Below are positions 1-15,747 of a stretch of 64,000 nt of DNA, one piece after another. Origin of the DNA: Elioraea thermophila (ex Habib et al. 2022) (GTDB lineage: Bacteria; Pseudomonadota; Alphaproteobacteria; Acetobacterales; Acetobacteraceae); contig NZ_QMDI01000005.1 of NCBI RefSeq assembly GCF_003336755.1, forward strand, positions 1-64,000. The letters run 5' to 3'. Made by a program: the position numbers and the translations under genes. The notes under the pieces are model-generated. The model was given only the letters and a program-made list of their open reading frames with translations, had not been told where the DNA came from and ran no database searches. Position 1 is the stretch's first letter. Every line of letters starts with the position of its first letter.

Positions 1-78
1 CGTCTTGCCATGGTCGACATGACCAATCGTCCCGATGTTGCAGTGCGGCTTCGTCCGCTCAAACTTCGCCTTCGCCAT
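1..78 (-). CDS. tuf: Elongation factor Tu, N-terminal fragment (window edge)
   Basis: Only the first 26 codons are inside the window. They read MAKAKFERTKPHCNIGTIGH, followed by VDHGKT. This is the canonical EF-Tu N-terminus with the P-loop GHVDHGKT that binds GTP. EF-G starts differently (an MAHIDAGKT-type P-loop), so this is not fusA. EF-Tu delivers aminoacyl-tRNA to the ribosomal A site. The gene follows rpsG after 41 nt on the same strand, so it is probably cotranscribed with rpsL-rpsG. fusA normally lies between rpsG and tuf in this operon and is absent here. Confidence 0.93.
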   Translation of the reverse strand, partial: MAKAKFERTKPHCNIGTIGHVDHGKT

Positions 79-119
79 GGCCCTTCCCTATCGCTCGTCC
101 GTCTGCCGTTTCGTCCGCG

Positions 120-599
<480 letters not shown>

Positions 600-613
600 T
601 CAGCCCTCCTCGC

Positions 614-985
614 TCACTTCGGCCGCTTCGCGCCGTACAGCGACCGGCGCTGGCGACGCTTGGCGATGCCTTGCGTGTCGAGCACGCCGCGCAGGATGTG
701 GTAGCGCACGCCCGGCAGGTCCTTCACGCGACCGCCGCGAATCATGACCACCGAATGCTCCTGCAGATTGTGACCTTCGCCCGGGATATACGAGACGACC
801 TCATAGCCGTTCACCAGGCGAACCTTCGCCACCTTGCGCAGGGCGGAGTTCGGCTTCTTCGGCGTCGTGGTGTAGACGCGCGTGCACACGCCGCGCTTCT
901 GCGGGCATCCCTGCAGAGCCGGCACCTTGTTTCGCCTCTTCTTCGCCTCACGCCCCTTGGCGATCAGCTGATTGATCGTCGGCAT
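614..985 (-). CDS. rpsL: 30S ribosomal protein S12
   Basis: S12 has 123 residues and starts at [18 protein letters not shown] longer in-frame opening to 1039 exists, but the family start and a purine-rich GAGGGATGGG just upstream favour 985. The decoding-centre loops are intact: [12 protein letters not shown] with Lys43 and [13 protein letters not shown] with Lys88. These lysines are mutated in classic streptomycin-resistant strains, so this allele looks streptomycin-sensitive. It is the first gene of the rpsL-rpsG-tuf unit, behind a candidate promoter at 1177-1205 and a roughly 190-nt leader. Confidence 0.98.
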   Translation of the reverse strand: MPTINQLIAKGREAKKRRNKVPALQGCPQKRGVCTRVYTTTPKKPNSALRKVAKVRLVNGYEVVSYIPGEGHNLQEHSVVMIRGGRVKDLPGVRYHILRGVLDTQGIAKRRQRRSLYGAKRPK

Positions 986-1097
986 CCCATCCCTCGCGCC
1001 GCACCGGTCACCCGGTCGATCATCCTCACAACAAATCACCCCGGCCGTCGGCCCGAAGGCGACAGCCGTGATTTGACCCTCATCTGCCCCGACCTAA

Positions 1098-1114
1098 GCT
1101 CTCCAACGGAGAGC
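1098..1114 (-). promoter_or_regulatory. Hairpin in the rpsL leader
   Basis: A perfect 7-bp inverted repeat with a 3-nt loop (GCTCTCC/GGAGAGC, loop AAC on the plus strand) lies in the untranslated leader, about 110 nt upstream of rpsL. It falls between the predicted rpsL promoter and the start codon, so it would be in the mRNA. It could take part in ribosomal-protein feedback or transcript processing, but nothing shows which. Confidence 0.4.
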
Positions 1115-1176
1115 GGCGCCGGAGCCGATCGCATCCCTTGAGCAGCCGCGGCGGCCCCGCCAACCGCGAGGCGCGC

Positions 1177-1205
1177 AACCTATCGGCGGCGGCCTAGGCC
1201 GTCAA
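1177..1205 (-). promoter_or_regulatory. Candidate promoter of the rpsL-rpsG-tuf operon
   Basis: Read on the minus strand there is a TTGACG -35 element at 1200-1205, a 17-bp spacer and a TAGGTT -10 element at 1177-1182. This is close to the sigma70 consensus with optimal spacing. It lies just after the putative rpoC end structure and about 190 nt upstream of rpsL, which would let the str operon be transcribed separately from rpoBC. Confidence 0.6.
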
Positions 1206-1236
1206 GCGGAGCACCGCCGCCTCAGGGCCGCAGGAC

Positions 1237-1269
1237 AGCCCACCCCCCCGCGCATGTCGGCGGTGGGCT
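1237..1269 (-). terminator. Hairpin just after rpoC, possible terminator
   Basis: An 8-bp inverted repeat (AGCCCACC at 1237-1244, GGTGGGCT at 1262-1269) starts 4 nt after the rpoC stop codon. No T-run follows on the minus strand, so it is not a textbook intrinsic terminator. It could be a Rho-assisted end, an attenuator or a 3'-end stabilising structure ahead of the rpsL promoter. Confidence 0.5.
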
Positions 1270-1273
1270 CTGC

Positions 1274-9719
<8,446 letters not shown>

Positions 9720-9815
9720 CGACCCGCTCTCCCGCCAGAGCAACCGGCACCGCCCGCGCGGACGGCACTATCGGGCCCTCGGCCGCCGTGAGGACGGCCG
9801 AACACAAAGCCGAAG

Positions 9816-9846
9816 GCCGGGCGGAGGGGCCCCCTCTCCGCCCGGC
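9816..9846 (-). terminator. Attenuator-like hairpin between rplL and rpoB
   Basis: An 11-bp GC stem (9816-9826 with 9836-9846, core CCGGGCGGAG/CTCCGCCCGG) can extend by three further inner pairs to leave a 3-nt loop. It lies about 45 nt after rplL and about 97 nt before rpoB. In E. coli a partial terminator at this place lowers rpoBC expression relative to the L7/L12 gene. Position and strength suggest the same role here, although no U-rich tail follows. Confidence 0.55.
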
Positions 9847-9891
9847 ACCTGCGTGCGGCCGAAGCCGCTCTGCTGACAGGGGCGAGACCGA

Positions 9892-10287
9892 TCACTTGAT
9901 CTCGACGGTCGCGCCCTGCTCTTCCAGGATCTTCTTGATCTTCTCAGCCTCTTCCTTGCTCACCCCGGACTTCACTTCCTTCGGCGCGCCCTCGACCAGG
10001 TCCTTGGCCTCCTTCAGGCCAAGCCCGGTGATGGTCCGCACCTCCTTGATCACGTTGATCTTCTTGTCGCCAGCCTTGGCCAGGATGACGGTGAACTCGG
10101 TCTGCGCCGGAGCGGCCTCGGCCGCCGGGGCCGCAGCACCGGCCGCCGCCGCGCCGGGCACCGCCGCCACCGCGACGGGCGCGGCGGCCGACACGCCCCA
10201 CTTCTCCTCGAGCATCTTGGCGAGCTCGGCCGCCTCAAGGACGGTCAGGCTCGAGAGCTCGTCCACCAGTTTTGCAAGATCCGCCAT
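9892..10287 (-). CDS. rplL: 50S ribosomal protein L7/L12
   Basis: The 131-residue protein has the standard architecture. An N-terminal dimerisation domain ([21 protein letters not shown]) is followed by a long Ala/Pro-rich flexible hinge at roughly 36-62. The C-terminal factor-binding domain contains [20 protein letters not shown] and [12 protein letters not shown]7/L12 forms the ribosome stalk that recruits and activates EF-Tu, EF-G and other GTPases. It is encoded 98 nt downstream of rplJ, as usual, and the two proteins form the stalk pentamer or heptamer. The hinge is slightly longer than in E. coli. Confidence 0.98.
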   Translation of the reverse strand: MADLAKLVDELSSLTVLEAAELAKMLEEKWGVSAAAPVAVAAVPGAAAAGAAAPAAEAAPAQTEFTVILAKAGDKKINVIKEVRTITGLGLKEAKDLVEGAPKEVKSGVSKEEAEKIKKILEEQGATVEIK

Positions 10288-10385
10288 CGGGTTATCCTTT
10301 CTTCACTCGGTTCGGTCTTCGCACGCAACCCGCTCGTCCCGGGCTGCACGTTCACGTTTTGCTCAGGGCGACGCCGTTTCCCCGC

Positions 10386-10904
10386 TCACGCCGCCTCGTC
10401 CTTGCGCGCATAGGCGCCGATCACCCTGGCCAGCTGGCCGGCCGGCGCGGCGAGCATGCCCGCCACCCGTGTCGGCGGTGCCTTCAGCACGCCGAGCAGC
10501 TTCGCCCGCAGCACGTCGAGCGAGGGCAACTCGGCCAGTGCCTTGACCCCTTCCGCATCGAGGGTGCGGGTGCCGACCGCGCCCCCGATGATCACCAGCT
10601 TCTCGTTGGCCTTGGCGAACGTCACCACCGTCTTGGCCGCGGCCACGGGATCCTTCGACCACGCCAGCGCGGTCGGACCCTTGAGCAGCGGAACCACGGC
10701 CTCGAACGGCGTGCCGCGAAGGGCGAGAGCGGCGAGACGGTTCTTCGTCACCCGGAAGGTCGCGCCGGCCGCGCGCATCTGCCGCCTCAGCTCCGACACC
10801 TCCGCCACCGTCAACCCCTCGTTGCGGGTGACGACGACGATCGGCACGGAGGCGAAGGTGGCGGAGAGCGAAGCCACGAGCTCCCTCTTCTCCGTACGGT
10901 CCAC
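10386..10904 (-). CDS. rplJ: 50S ribosomal protein L10
   Basis: The preferred start is the GTG at 10904, giving 172 residues that begin VDRTEKRELVASLSATF. This matches the family start, and a GGAG lies at good distance (GGAGACGGGAC then GTG). An upstream ATG at 10940 in the same frame would add 12 non-conserved residues. L10 anchors L7/L12 dimers to 23S rRNA at the stalk base. The conserved VTRNEGLTV and FRVTKNRLAALAL segments are visible. The long untranslated stretch upstream is where L10-L12 autoregulation is expected. Confidence 0.96.
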   Translation of the reverse strand: MDRTEKRELVASLSATFASVPIVVVTRNEGLTVAEVSELRRQMRAAGATFRVTKNRLAALALRGTPFEAVVPLLKGPTALAWSKDPVAAAKTVVTFAKANEKLVIIGGAVGTRTLDAEGVKALAELPSLDVLRAKLLGVLKAPPTRVAGMLAAPAGQLARVIGAYARKDEAA

Positions 10905-11258
10905 GTCCCGTCTCCATCGCTCCGGCGCGCCCGAAGCCATCCCCGAACGCGCCGACCTTCACCATGGACGACCCGATCCGGGCTTGCGCCCGCACCGGCC
11001 CGCCCGGCTCGCCTGCCCGAACGAAGAAGACCGAACCGAACCGCGACACCCGAGGCACTTGCTCGCCCCGGCCGTCACGCCCGATCGGCTCCTCCTGTCT
11101 ACCGCCTGCGGGCCCGAAGGCCCTTCACGGGGTCACCCCCACATGCGGTCTCGGACAGGATCGGGCGGATCGAACCCGACCCGCCCTTGCTTCCGACACG
11201 CGGGCCGAGCCCCCGGCCGGAACCCGTACGCCCCTCAGCCGGGGGCAGAACCTCTCGC
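10905..11258 (-). promoter_or_regulatory. Long rplJ leader with several stem-loops, no gene
   Basis: These 354 nt between rplA and rplJ hold no convincing gene. On the minus strand they contain a 9-bp stem after rplA (11209-11246), a 6-bp stem GGGCGG/CCGCCC (11163-11168 with 11181-11186) and a 5-bp stem closed by a UUCG-type tetraloop (11110-11123). In other bacteria the leader before rplJ binds the L10-(L12)4 complex for translational feedback. The size and structure fit, but I cannot identify the binding fold. No clear TTGACA-type promoter is visible. Confidence 0.5.
11209..11246 (-). terminator. Stem-loop after rplA, terminator or attenuator
   Basis: A perfect 9-bp inverted repeat (GCCCCCGGC at 11209-11217, GCCGGGGGC at 11238-11246) starts 12 nt after the rplA stop codon. 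The loop is 20 nt and no T-run follows. It may separate rplKA from rplJL expression by partial termination or processing. Confidence 0.45.
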
Positions 11259-12014
11259 TCAGACCCCGACCGAAGCGGGATCGACCTTCACCCCCGGCCC
11301 CATGGTCGAGGAGAGCGAAATCTTCTTCACGTAGGTCCCCTTCGCCCCCGAGGGCTTGGCCTTGATGATGGCGTCGATGAAGGCGCGGGCGTTCTCGACC
11401 AGCTTCTCCTCGGGGAAGGACGCCTTGCCGATGCCGGCGTGCACGATGCCAGCCTTCTCGGCGCGGAACTCGACCTGCCCGCCCTTCGCCGCCTGCACCG
11501 CCCCCTTCACGTCCATCGTCACCGTGCCGAGCTTCGGGTTCGGCATCAGCCCCCGAGGCCCGAGGATTTTGCCCAGACGGCCGACGAGGGCCATCATGTC
11601 CGGGGTGGCGATGCAGCGGTCGAACTCGATCTTGCCGGCCTGCACGGCCTCGGCGAGATCCTCCGCTCCCACGATGTCGGCACCGGCGGCCTTGGCCTCC
11701 TCGGCCTTCGCCCCCTTGGCGAACACGGCGACCCGGAGCGTCTTGCCGGTTCCGTTCGGCAGCACCGTCATGCCGCGCACCGCCTGGTCGGCGTGGCGCG
11801 GATCGATGCCGAGATTCATCGCAATCTCGATCGTCTCGTCGAACTTCGCCCGCGCGTTCTGCTTGACGAGGCGCACCGCCTCCTCGAGCGGGTAGGCCTT
11901 GTTCGGGTCGAAGCCGGCATAGAGCGCGGCGAGCCGCTTGCCGGCCTTCAGCGCGCGCGGCGGGACGGCGGGCTTGCCGGCAGCGGGGGTGGTGCGGGCC
12001 TCAACCTGCGCCAT
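11259..12014 (-). CDS. rplA: 50S ribosomal protein L1
   Basis: The 251-residue product is about 16 residues longer than usual at the N-terminus ([20 protein letters not shown]). It then enters the family fold with [21 protein letters not shown]. The L1 signature [17 protein letters not shown] is intact. L1 binds 23S rRNA at the mobile stalk that moves E-site tRNA, and it represses its own operon in E. coli. It starts 4 nt after rplK with a GGAGGG ribosome-binding site that overlaps the rplK end, so the two are translationally coupled. A downstream start would remove the extension, but the SD supports 12014. Confidence 0.97.
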   Translation of the reverse strand: MAQVEARTTPAAGKPAVPPRALKAGKRLAALYAGFDPNKAYPLEEAVRLVKQNARAKFDETIEIAMNLGIDPRHADQAVRGMTVLPNGTGKTLRVAVFAKGAKAEEAKAAGADIVGAEDLAEAVQAGKIEFDRCIATPDMMALVGRLGKILGPRGLMPNPKLGTVTMDVKGAVQAAKGGQVEFRAEKAGIVHAGIGKASFPEEKLVENARAFIDAIIKAKPSGAKGTYVKKISLSSTMGPGVKVDPASVGV

Positions 12015-12018
12015 CGCC

Positions 12019-12453
12019 TCAGCCCTCCACCACCTCGAGGCCCATCGAGCGCGCCGAACCGGCCAGCATGCGCATCGCCGCCTCCTCGTCGTAGCAGTTC
12101 ATGTCGCGCATCTTGATCTTGGCGATCTCGCGCAGCTGGCTCGTCGTCACCTTGCCGACCTTCGCGCCCTTCCCCGGCGTCTGACTGCCCTTCTCGAGCT
12201 TGGCCGCCTTGAGCAGGAAGTAGGTGTTGGGCGGGGTCTTGATGACGAAGGTGAAGGTGCGGTCGGAATAGGCGGTGATGACCACCGGCGTCGGCACACC
12301 CGGCTCCATCTGCTGGGTGGCGGCGTTGAATTCCTTGCAGAACTGCATGATGTTGAGCCCGCGCTGACCGAGTGCGGGGCCCACGGGGGGCGAGGGGTTC
12401 GCCTTCCCGGCCGGAATCTGCAACTTGATGTAGCCAACGACCTTCTTCGCCAT
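12019..12453 (-). CDS. rplK: 50S ribosomal protein L11
   Basis: L11 has 144 residues, with [20 protein letters not shown] followed by [22 protein letters not shown]. The conserved proline-rich N-terminal domain binds factors and thiostrepton, and the C-terminal domain binds the 23S GTPase-centre RNA. L11 is also needed for RelA activation. It is the first gene of the rplKA-rplJL-rpoBC series. secE and nusG, normally directly upstream, are not there. Instead a promoter with a perfect TTGACA box overlaps the end of a broken chromate transporter gene. Confidence 0.98.
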   Translation of the reverse strand: MAKKVVGYIKLQIPAGKANPSPPVGPALGQRGLNIMQFCKEFNAATQQMEPGVPTPVVITAYSDRTFTFVIKTPPNTYFLLKAAKLEKGSQTPGKGAKVGKVTTSQLREIAKIKMRDMNCYDEEAAMRMLAGSARSMGLEVVEG

Positions 12454-12532
12454 CGTTCACCCCCGCCTGCTCAAGGGGGCCGCGGTGCCAGCGGAGGCGC
12501 ATCCTCCTCCCGCGTCCCGAAACGAGGCGCGC

Positions 12533-12561
12533 GCTATGCTCCCTCGCCCCGCCGCTGTCAA
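12533..12561 (-). promoter_or_regulatory. Promoter of the rplK operon
   Basis: On the minus strand a perfect TTGACA (12556-12561) is followed after 17 bp by CATAGC (12533-12538). The rplK start codon is about 80 nt further. The -35 box includes the stop codon of the chrA remnant. This is the strongest sigma70-like match I noticed in the window and fits a growth-rate-controlled ribosomal operon. Confidence 0.65.
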
Positions 12562-13854
12562 GGGTCGAGAGCGCGGATCAGCACGCCGATCCCGGCACAA
12601 GCGCCGAGGGTGCAGAGCACGCCGAGGCGGAGCGCGAACAGGGCAACGACGCCCACCCCCGCCACCGCGACGGCTGCCCAGTCCGGTACCGCCGGCAGGG
12701 GCAGGCGCAGGGCGCCGACCGGTAGCCAGGCAACCTCGCGAAAGAGGACGGAGAGGGCGAAGGTCGCACCGAGGCTCGCGATCAACCCGACGGCGGCGGC
12801 AGAGATGCCGGCAACCGCCGCCCTCGCACGGGCGCTGCCGGCGAGGCGGTCCGCCACCGGCACCGCCAGCAGCGGCAGGGCGAAGGAGGGCAGGAAGAGC
12901 AGGACGACGGCGAGAAACCCCACCGCCGTGCCGTGCCCGAGCCCGCCCTCGCGCGCCCCGGCCAGCACGGCGAGGAACTGCAGCACCAGGATGGTGGGTC
13001 CCGGCGTGGTTTCGGCGACGGCGAGCCCGTCGATCAGTTCGGTCGCCGTCACCCAGCCGCGCCGGGCGACCGCCTCTTCCGCCACCCAGGCGAGGATGGC
13101 GTAGGCCCCGCCGAAGGCGAGGACGGAGACCTTGGCGAAGAACCGTCCGATCGCACCCGCCGCCTCGCCCATGGCTGCGGCGCCGGCGATGGCGAGCCCC
13201 CACAGCAGCATCAGCGCGAGGCCGGCCGCGACGACACCCGCTCGCCCGGGCGGCGCGACGTTCGGCGAGGGGGCGGTGTGGCCCGCCCCGCGCGATGCGA
13301 GCCTTCCGCCGATGAGCCCGAAACCAGCCGCCGCCAATACGATCGAGGGGGCGGGGAGACGCAGGAAGAAGGCGGCGGCGAATGCGGACGCCGCAACCGC
13401 CAGCGCGATCCGGCCGGATGGCGCGACGCGAGAGGGCCACCACCGCCTGCGCCAGGATGGCGAGCACCGCCCCGCGCAGCCCGAAGAACAGGGCGGAGAG
13501 CGCCGGCGCCTCGGCGTGGGCGGCGTAGAGCGCAGCCAGCGCGGCGATGGCGACCGTGCCGGGCAGGATGAACAGCGTGCCCGCGGCCATCGCCCCCGTC
13601 ACGCCGTGCAGGCAGAAGCCGAGCCAAGTCGCGAGCTTGTGCGCCTCCGGACCGGGCAGCAGCAGCGCGACGGCAAGGCCGAGCGCGAACCGCCCCTCTC
13701 CCACCCAGCGCCGTTCCGCCACCACGAGGCGATGGAGGAGGGCGATCTGCGCCGCCGCTCCTCCAAACGAGACGAGACCGAACGCCAGCCACACCCGGCA
13801 GGCGGTCGCGAAGGAGGGGGCCGGCGCCGCCTCAGCGCCGGATGCGGCTGGCAT
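12558..13854 (-). pseudogene. chrA: Chromate transporter ChrA, disrupted by a frameshift
   Basis: Two halves of a CHR-family protein lie in different frames. The first half starts at ATG 13854 and carries FGLVSFGGAAAQIALLHRL and LLLPGPEAHKLATWLGF. The second half, readable to the stop at 12558, carries VSVLAFGGAYAILAW and AETTPGPTILVLQF. The frames join near 13411-13418 (plus-strand CGGCCGG). Removing one base there restores ...AIRRIALAVAAS... and a protein of about 431 residues, normal for ChrA. ChrA expels chromate or sulfate through duplicated membrane domains. This is either a real inactivating mutation or a sequencing error in a palindromic GC run. Confidence 0.8.
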
Positions 13855-13980
13855 GGTGGGGTGCTTTCCGACGAGCTGTTCGAGCGGTGGGACAGGACCG
13901 AAGCAGCCCCGCAACCGCCACGCCAGCGAGGATCCGCCCCCCTCCCGCGCCCGTGATGCGGCTCGTGCTACCCTCCTGCC

Positions 13981-14625
13981 ATGGCGTGCATCCGGTTCGC
14001 CCCGGCCGTCCTCGCCCTCGCCGTGATGCTCTCCGCCTGCAGCGACACGCCGGGCGGGGCGGTGGTCGAGGTGCTCAGCGAGGCCGTGGCACCCGATCGC
14101 ACCCCCCCGGTCAGCCGGGCCGAGGCGATGGCCCTTCCTTACGCCTCCGCCCTGGGCACCCTCGGCGGTCGGCGGCCGGCCTTCGTCGTGCTGCATTCGA
14201 CGCAGGGCGGGCGGCAGATCTGGCTGAGTGCCGACCGGGTGGCGATCGCGACCGAACAGGGCCGCGTCGTCGCCCTCGCCGGCCTTGCCGGCACGATCAC
14301 CGAAACCCGCTTCCGCGACGGTCAGCCGCCGAAGCCGCTCGCGGGCGGCGAACACCTGCGGCTGGTCGACATCGCGCCCAACCTCTGGGGCCTCACCATC
14401 GCTTGCGCCAACCGCGAGGACGGGGAGGAGACGATCCGCATCCTCGGGGAACCGGCGCCGACCTTGCGGGCCGTGGAGACCTGCCGCACGGAAACCGCTG
14501 AGCGCTTCACCGAACGGTTCTGGATCGGCGCCGAGGACGGGCTGATCCGGCGGGCCGAGCAGTGGATCGGGCCCGGCCTGCGGCGGCTCACCTTCGAGCT
14601 GGTGAAACCCCCGACCAGCTGGTGA
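13981..14625 (+). CDS. YjbF/GfcB-family outer-membrane lipoprotein
   Basis: The 214-residue protein has a lipoprotein signal peptide with lipobox LSAC; Cys20 is the predicted lipidation site. The rest is soluble and beta-rich (GGRQIWLSADRVAIATEQGR, NLWGLTIACANREDG), resembling YjbF/GfcB proteins linked to group 4 capsule and exopolysaccharide secretion. Neighbouring wecA-like, CapD-like and glycosyltransferase genes support an envelope polysaccharide role. There is no Shine-Dalgarno, and a -10-like TACCCT ends 6 nt before the ATG, so the mRNA may be leaderless. The 3' end overlaps the convergent wecA-like gene by 38 bp. The family call rests on overall resemblance. Confidence 0.65.
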   Translation: MACIRFAPAVLALAVMLSACSDTPGGAVVEVLSEAVAPDRTPPVSRAEAMALPYASALGTLGGRRPAFVVLHSTQGGRQIWLSADRVAIATEQGRVVALAGLAGTITETRFRDGQPPKPLAGGEHLRLVDIAPNLWGLTIACANREDGEETIRILGEPAPTLRAVETCRTETAERFTERFWIGAEDGLIRRAEQWIGPGLRRLTFELVKPPTSW

Positions 14626-15673
14626 GGCCGGCCCGTCGCGCCCGCCACGCCACCCAGGCGGCGTAGAGGGCGAGCGCGGCGACCACCCCGGCCACCACCG
14701 CGAGCTTGGCGGGCGGAGAGAGGGCGACGAAGCGGAAGGCCACGAGGCCGAGCACCGCCGTCATCCCGACCGACAGCGCGCTCACCGCCAAAGGCGGCAC
14801 GCCCGTGCGCGCCAGCACCTGGTAGAGATGGCCGCGATGCGCCTCGGCAAGCCTCTCCCCCGCGAGCGCCCGGCGGATCAGGGTGAAGGCGACATCGAAG
14901 ATGGGTACCGCGAGCAGCAGCGGCACGATGTAGAGCGAGACGCGCGCCTGGTCGAAGCGGGCGGCGGCGATGCCGAGGATGGCGAACAGGTAGCCGATGA
15001 ACTGCGACCCCACATCGCCCAGGAAAATCTGCGCCCGCGGCACATTGAACGGCAGGAACCCGGCACAGCCCGCGGCAAGGCTTAGGGCGGCGACGTAGAC
15101 GAAGGCCCCGCCCTCGGCGAGTGCCAGCGCGGCGAGAAAGAGAGCGGCAACCAGCGCGATGCCCGCACACATGCCATCCAGCCCGTCGATGAAGTTCATC
15201 GCATTGGTGAGGAACACCACCCAGAGCACCGTGAGAGGCCAGGCGAGCGGCCCGAGTGGGACGGGCCCGATCCAGGGCAGCGAGAGGGTGTCGATGGCGA
15301 GCCCCCAAGGCAGGGGGGCGATCGCCGCCGCCACCTGAGCGAGCAGCTTCCAGTGCTGGCGGAACGACAGGATGTCGTCGGCGAGCGAGACGGCGGCGAT
15401 CGCCGCCGCTCCGACGATCACGGCGAGAAAGTACGGGTCGTCGAGGCGGGCAAGCGTGGCGAACCGATACTGGATGAGGAGCCCCACCAGGGTGGCGACG
15501 ACGACGCCGAGCCCCCCACCCTTGGGGATGGGCCGGGCATGGGCGGAACGATGGTTCGGCACGTCCAGGATCCGCCACGCGATCGCGAGCCGCACGCACA
15601 GCGCGGACAGGAGGGCGAGTGCCAGGAAGAACCCGGCGTGACGAAGCGCCGCGTCGGGGGCGAGAGGAAGCAT
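14588..15673 (-). CDS. WecA/TagO-type polyprenyl-phosphate sugar-1-phosphate transferase
   Basis: The 361-residue polytopic membrane protein has about 11 hydrophobic segments. It shows the glycosyltransferase-4/MraY-like signatures in order: HRSAHARPIPKGGGLG, SLADDILSF, NAMNFIDGLDGM, PIFDVAFTLIRR and the C-terminal EAHRGHLYQVL. Such enzymes move a HexNAc-1-phosphate from a UDP-sugar to undecaprenyl phosphate, the first step of O-antigen or exopolysaccharide repeat synthesis. The sugar specificity is not evident. The start codon has no ribosome-binding site and abuts a hairpin, so the transcript may be leaderless. It overlaps the convergent lipoprotein gene tail to tail. Confidence 0.85.
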   Translation of the reverse strand: MLPLAPDAALRHAGFFLALALLSALCVRLAIAWRILDVPNHRSAHARPIPKGGGLGVVVATLVGLLIQYRFATLARLDDPYFLAVIVGAAAIAAVSLADDILSFRQHWKLLAQVAAAIAPLPWGLAIDTLSLPWIGPVPLGPLAWPLTVLWVVFLTNAMNFIDGLDGMCAGIALVAALFLAALALAEGGAFVYVAALSLAAGCAGFLPFNVPRAQIFLGDVGSQFIGYLFAILGIAAARFDQARVSLYIVPLLLAVPIFDVAFTLIRRALAGERLAEAHRGHLYQVLARTGVPPLAVSALSVGMTAVLGLVAFRFVALSPPAKLAVVAGVVAALALYAAWVAWRARRAGLTSWSGVSPARR

Positions 15674-15680
15674 GCGGCGG

Positions 15681-15710
15681 CGGATAGGCCGCCCACCGCC
15701 CGACCGGCAA
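15681..15710 (-). promoter_or_regulatory. Candidate promoter of the wecA-like gene, predicted leaderless start
   Basis: On the minus strand TTGCCG (15705-15710) and TATCCG (15681-15686) are separated by 18 bp. The -10 box ends only 7 nt before the ATG at 15673, so transcription would begin at or next to the start codon. A 6-bp inverted repeat (15676-15681 with 15688-15693) overlaps the -10 box. Confidence 0.4.
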
Positions 15711-15747
15711 GGCCCCGACGGCGTCTTCCCGTCCCGGCGGCGCGCGC

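Noticed and set aside
9720-9743. N-terminal extension of RpoB to 9743
   Set aside because: The extra eight residues are not part of the conserved start, and the good ribosome-binding site lies inside this stretch, pointing to 9719.
11160-11195. tRNA-like T-arm sequence (GGGTTCGATCC on the minus strand) in the rplJ leader
   Set aside because: The flanking bases do not form a 5-bp T-stem, and no anticodon arm, D-arm or acceptor stem can be built around it.
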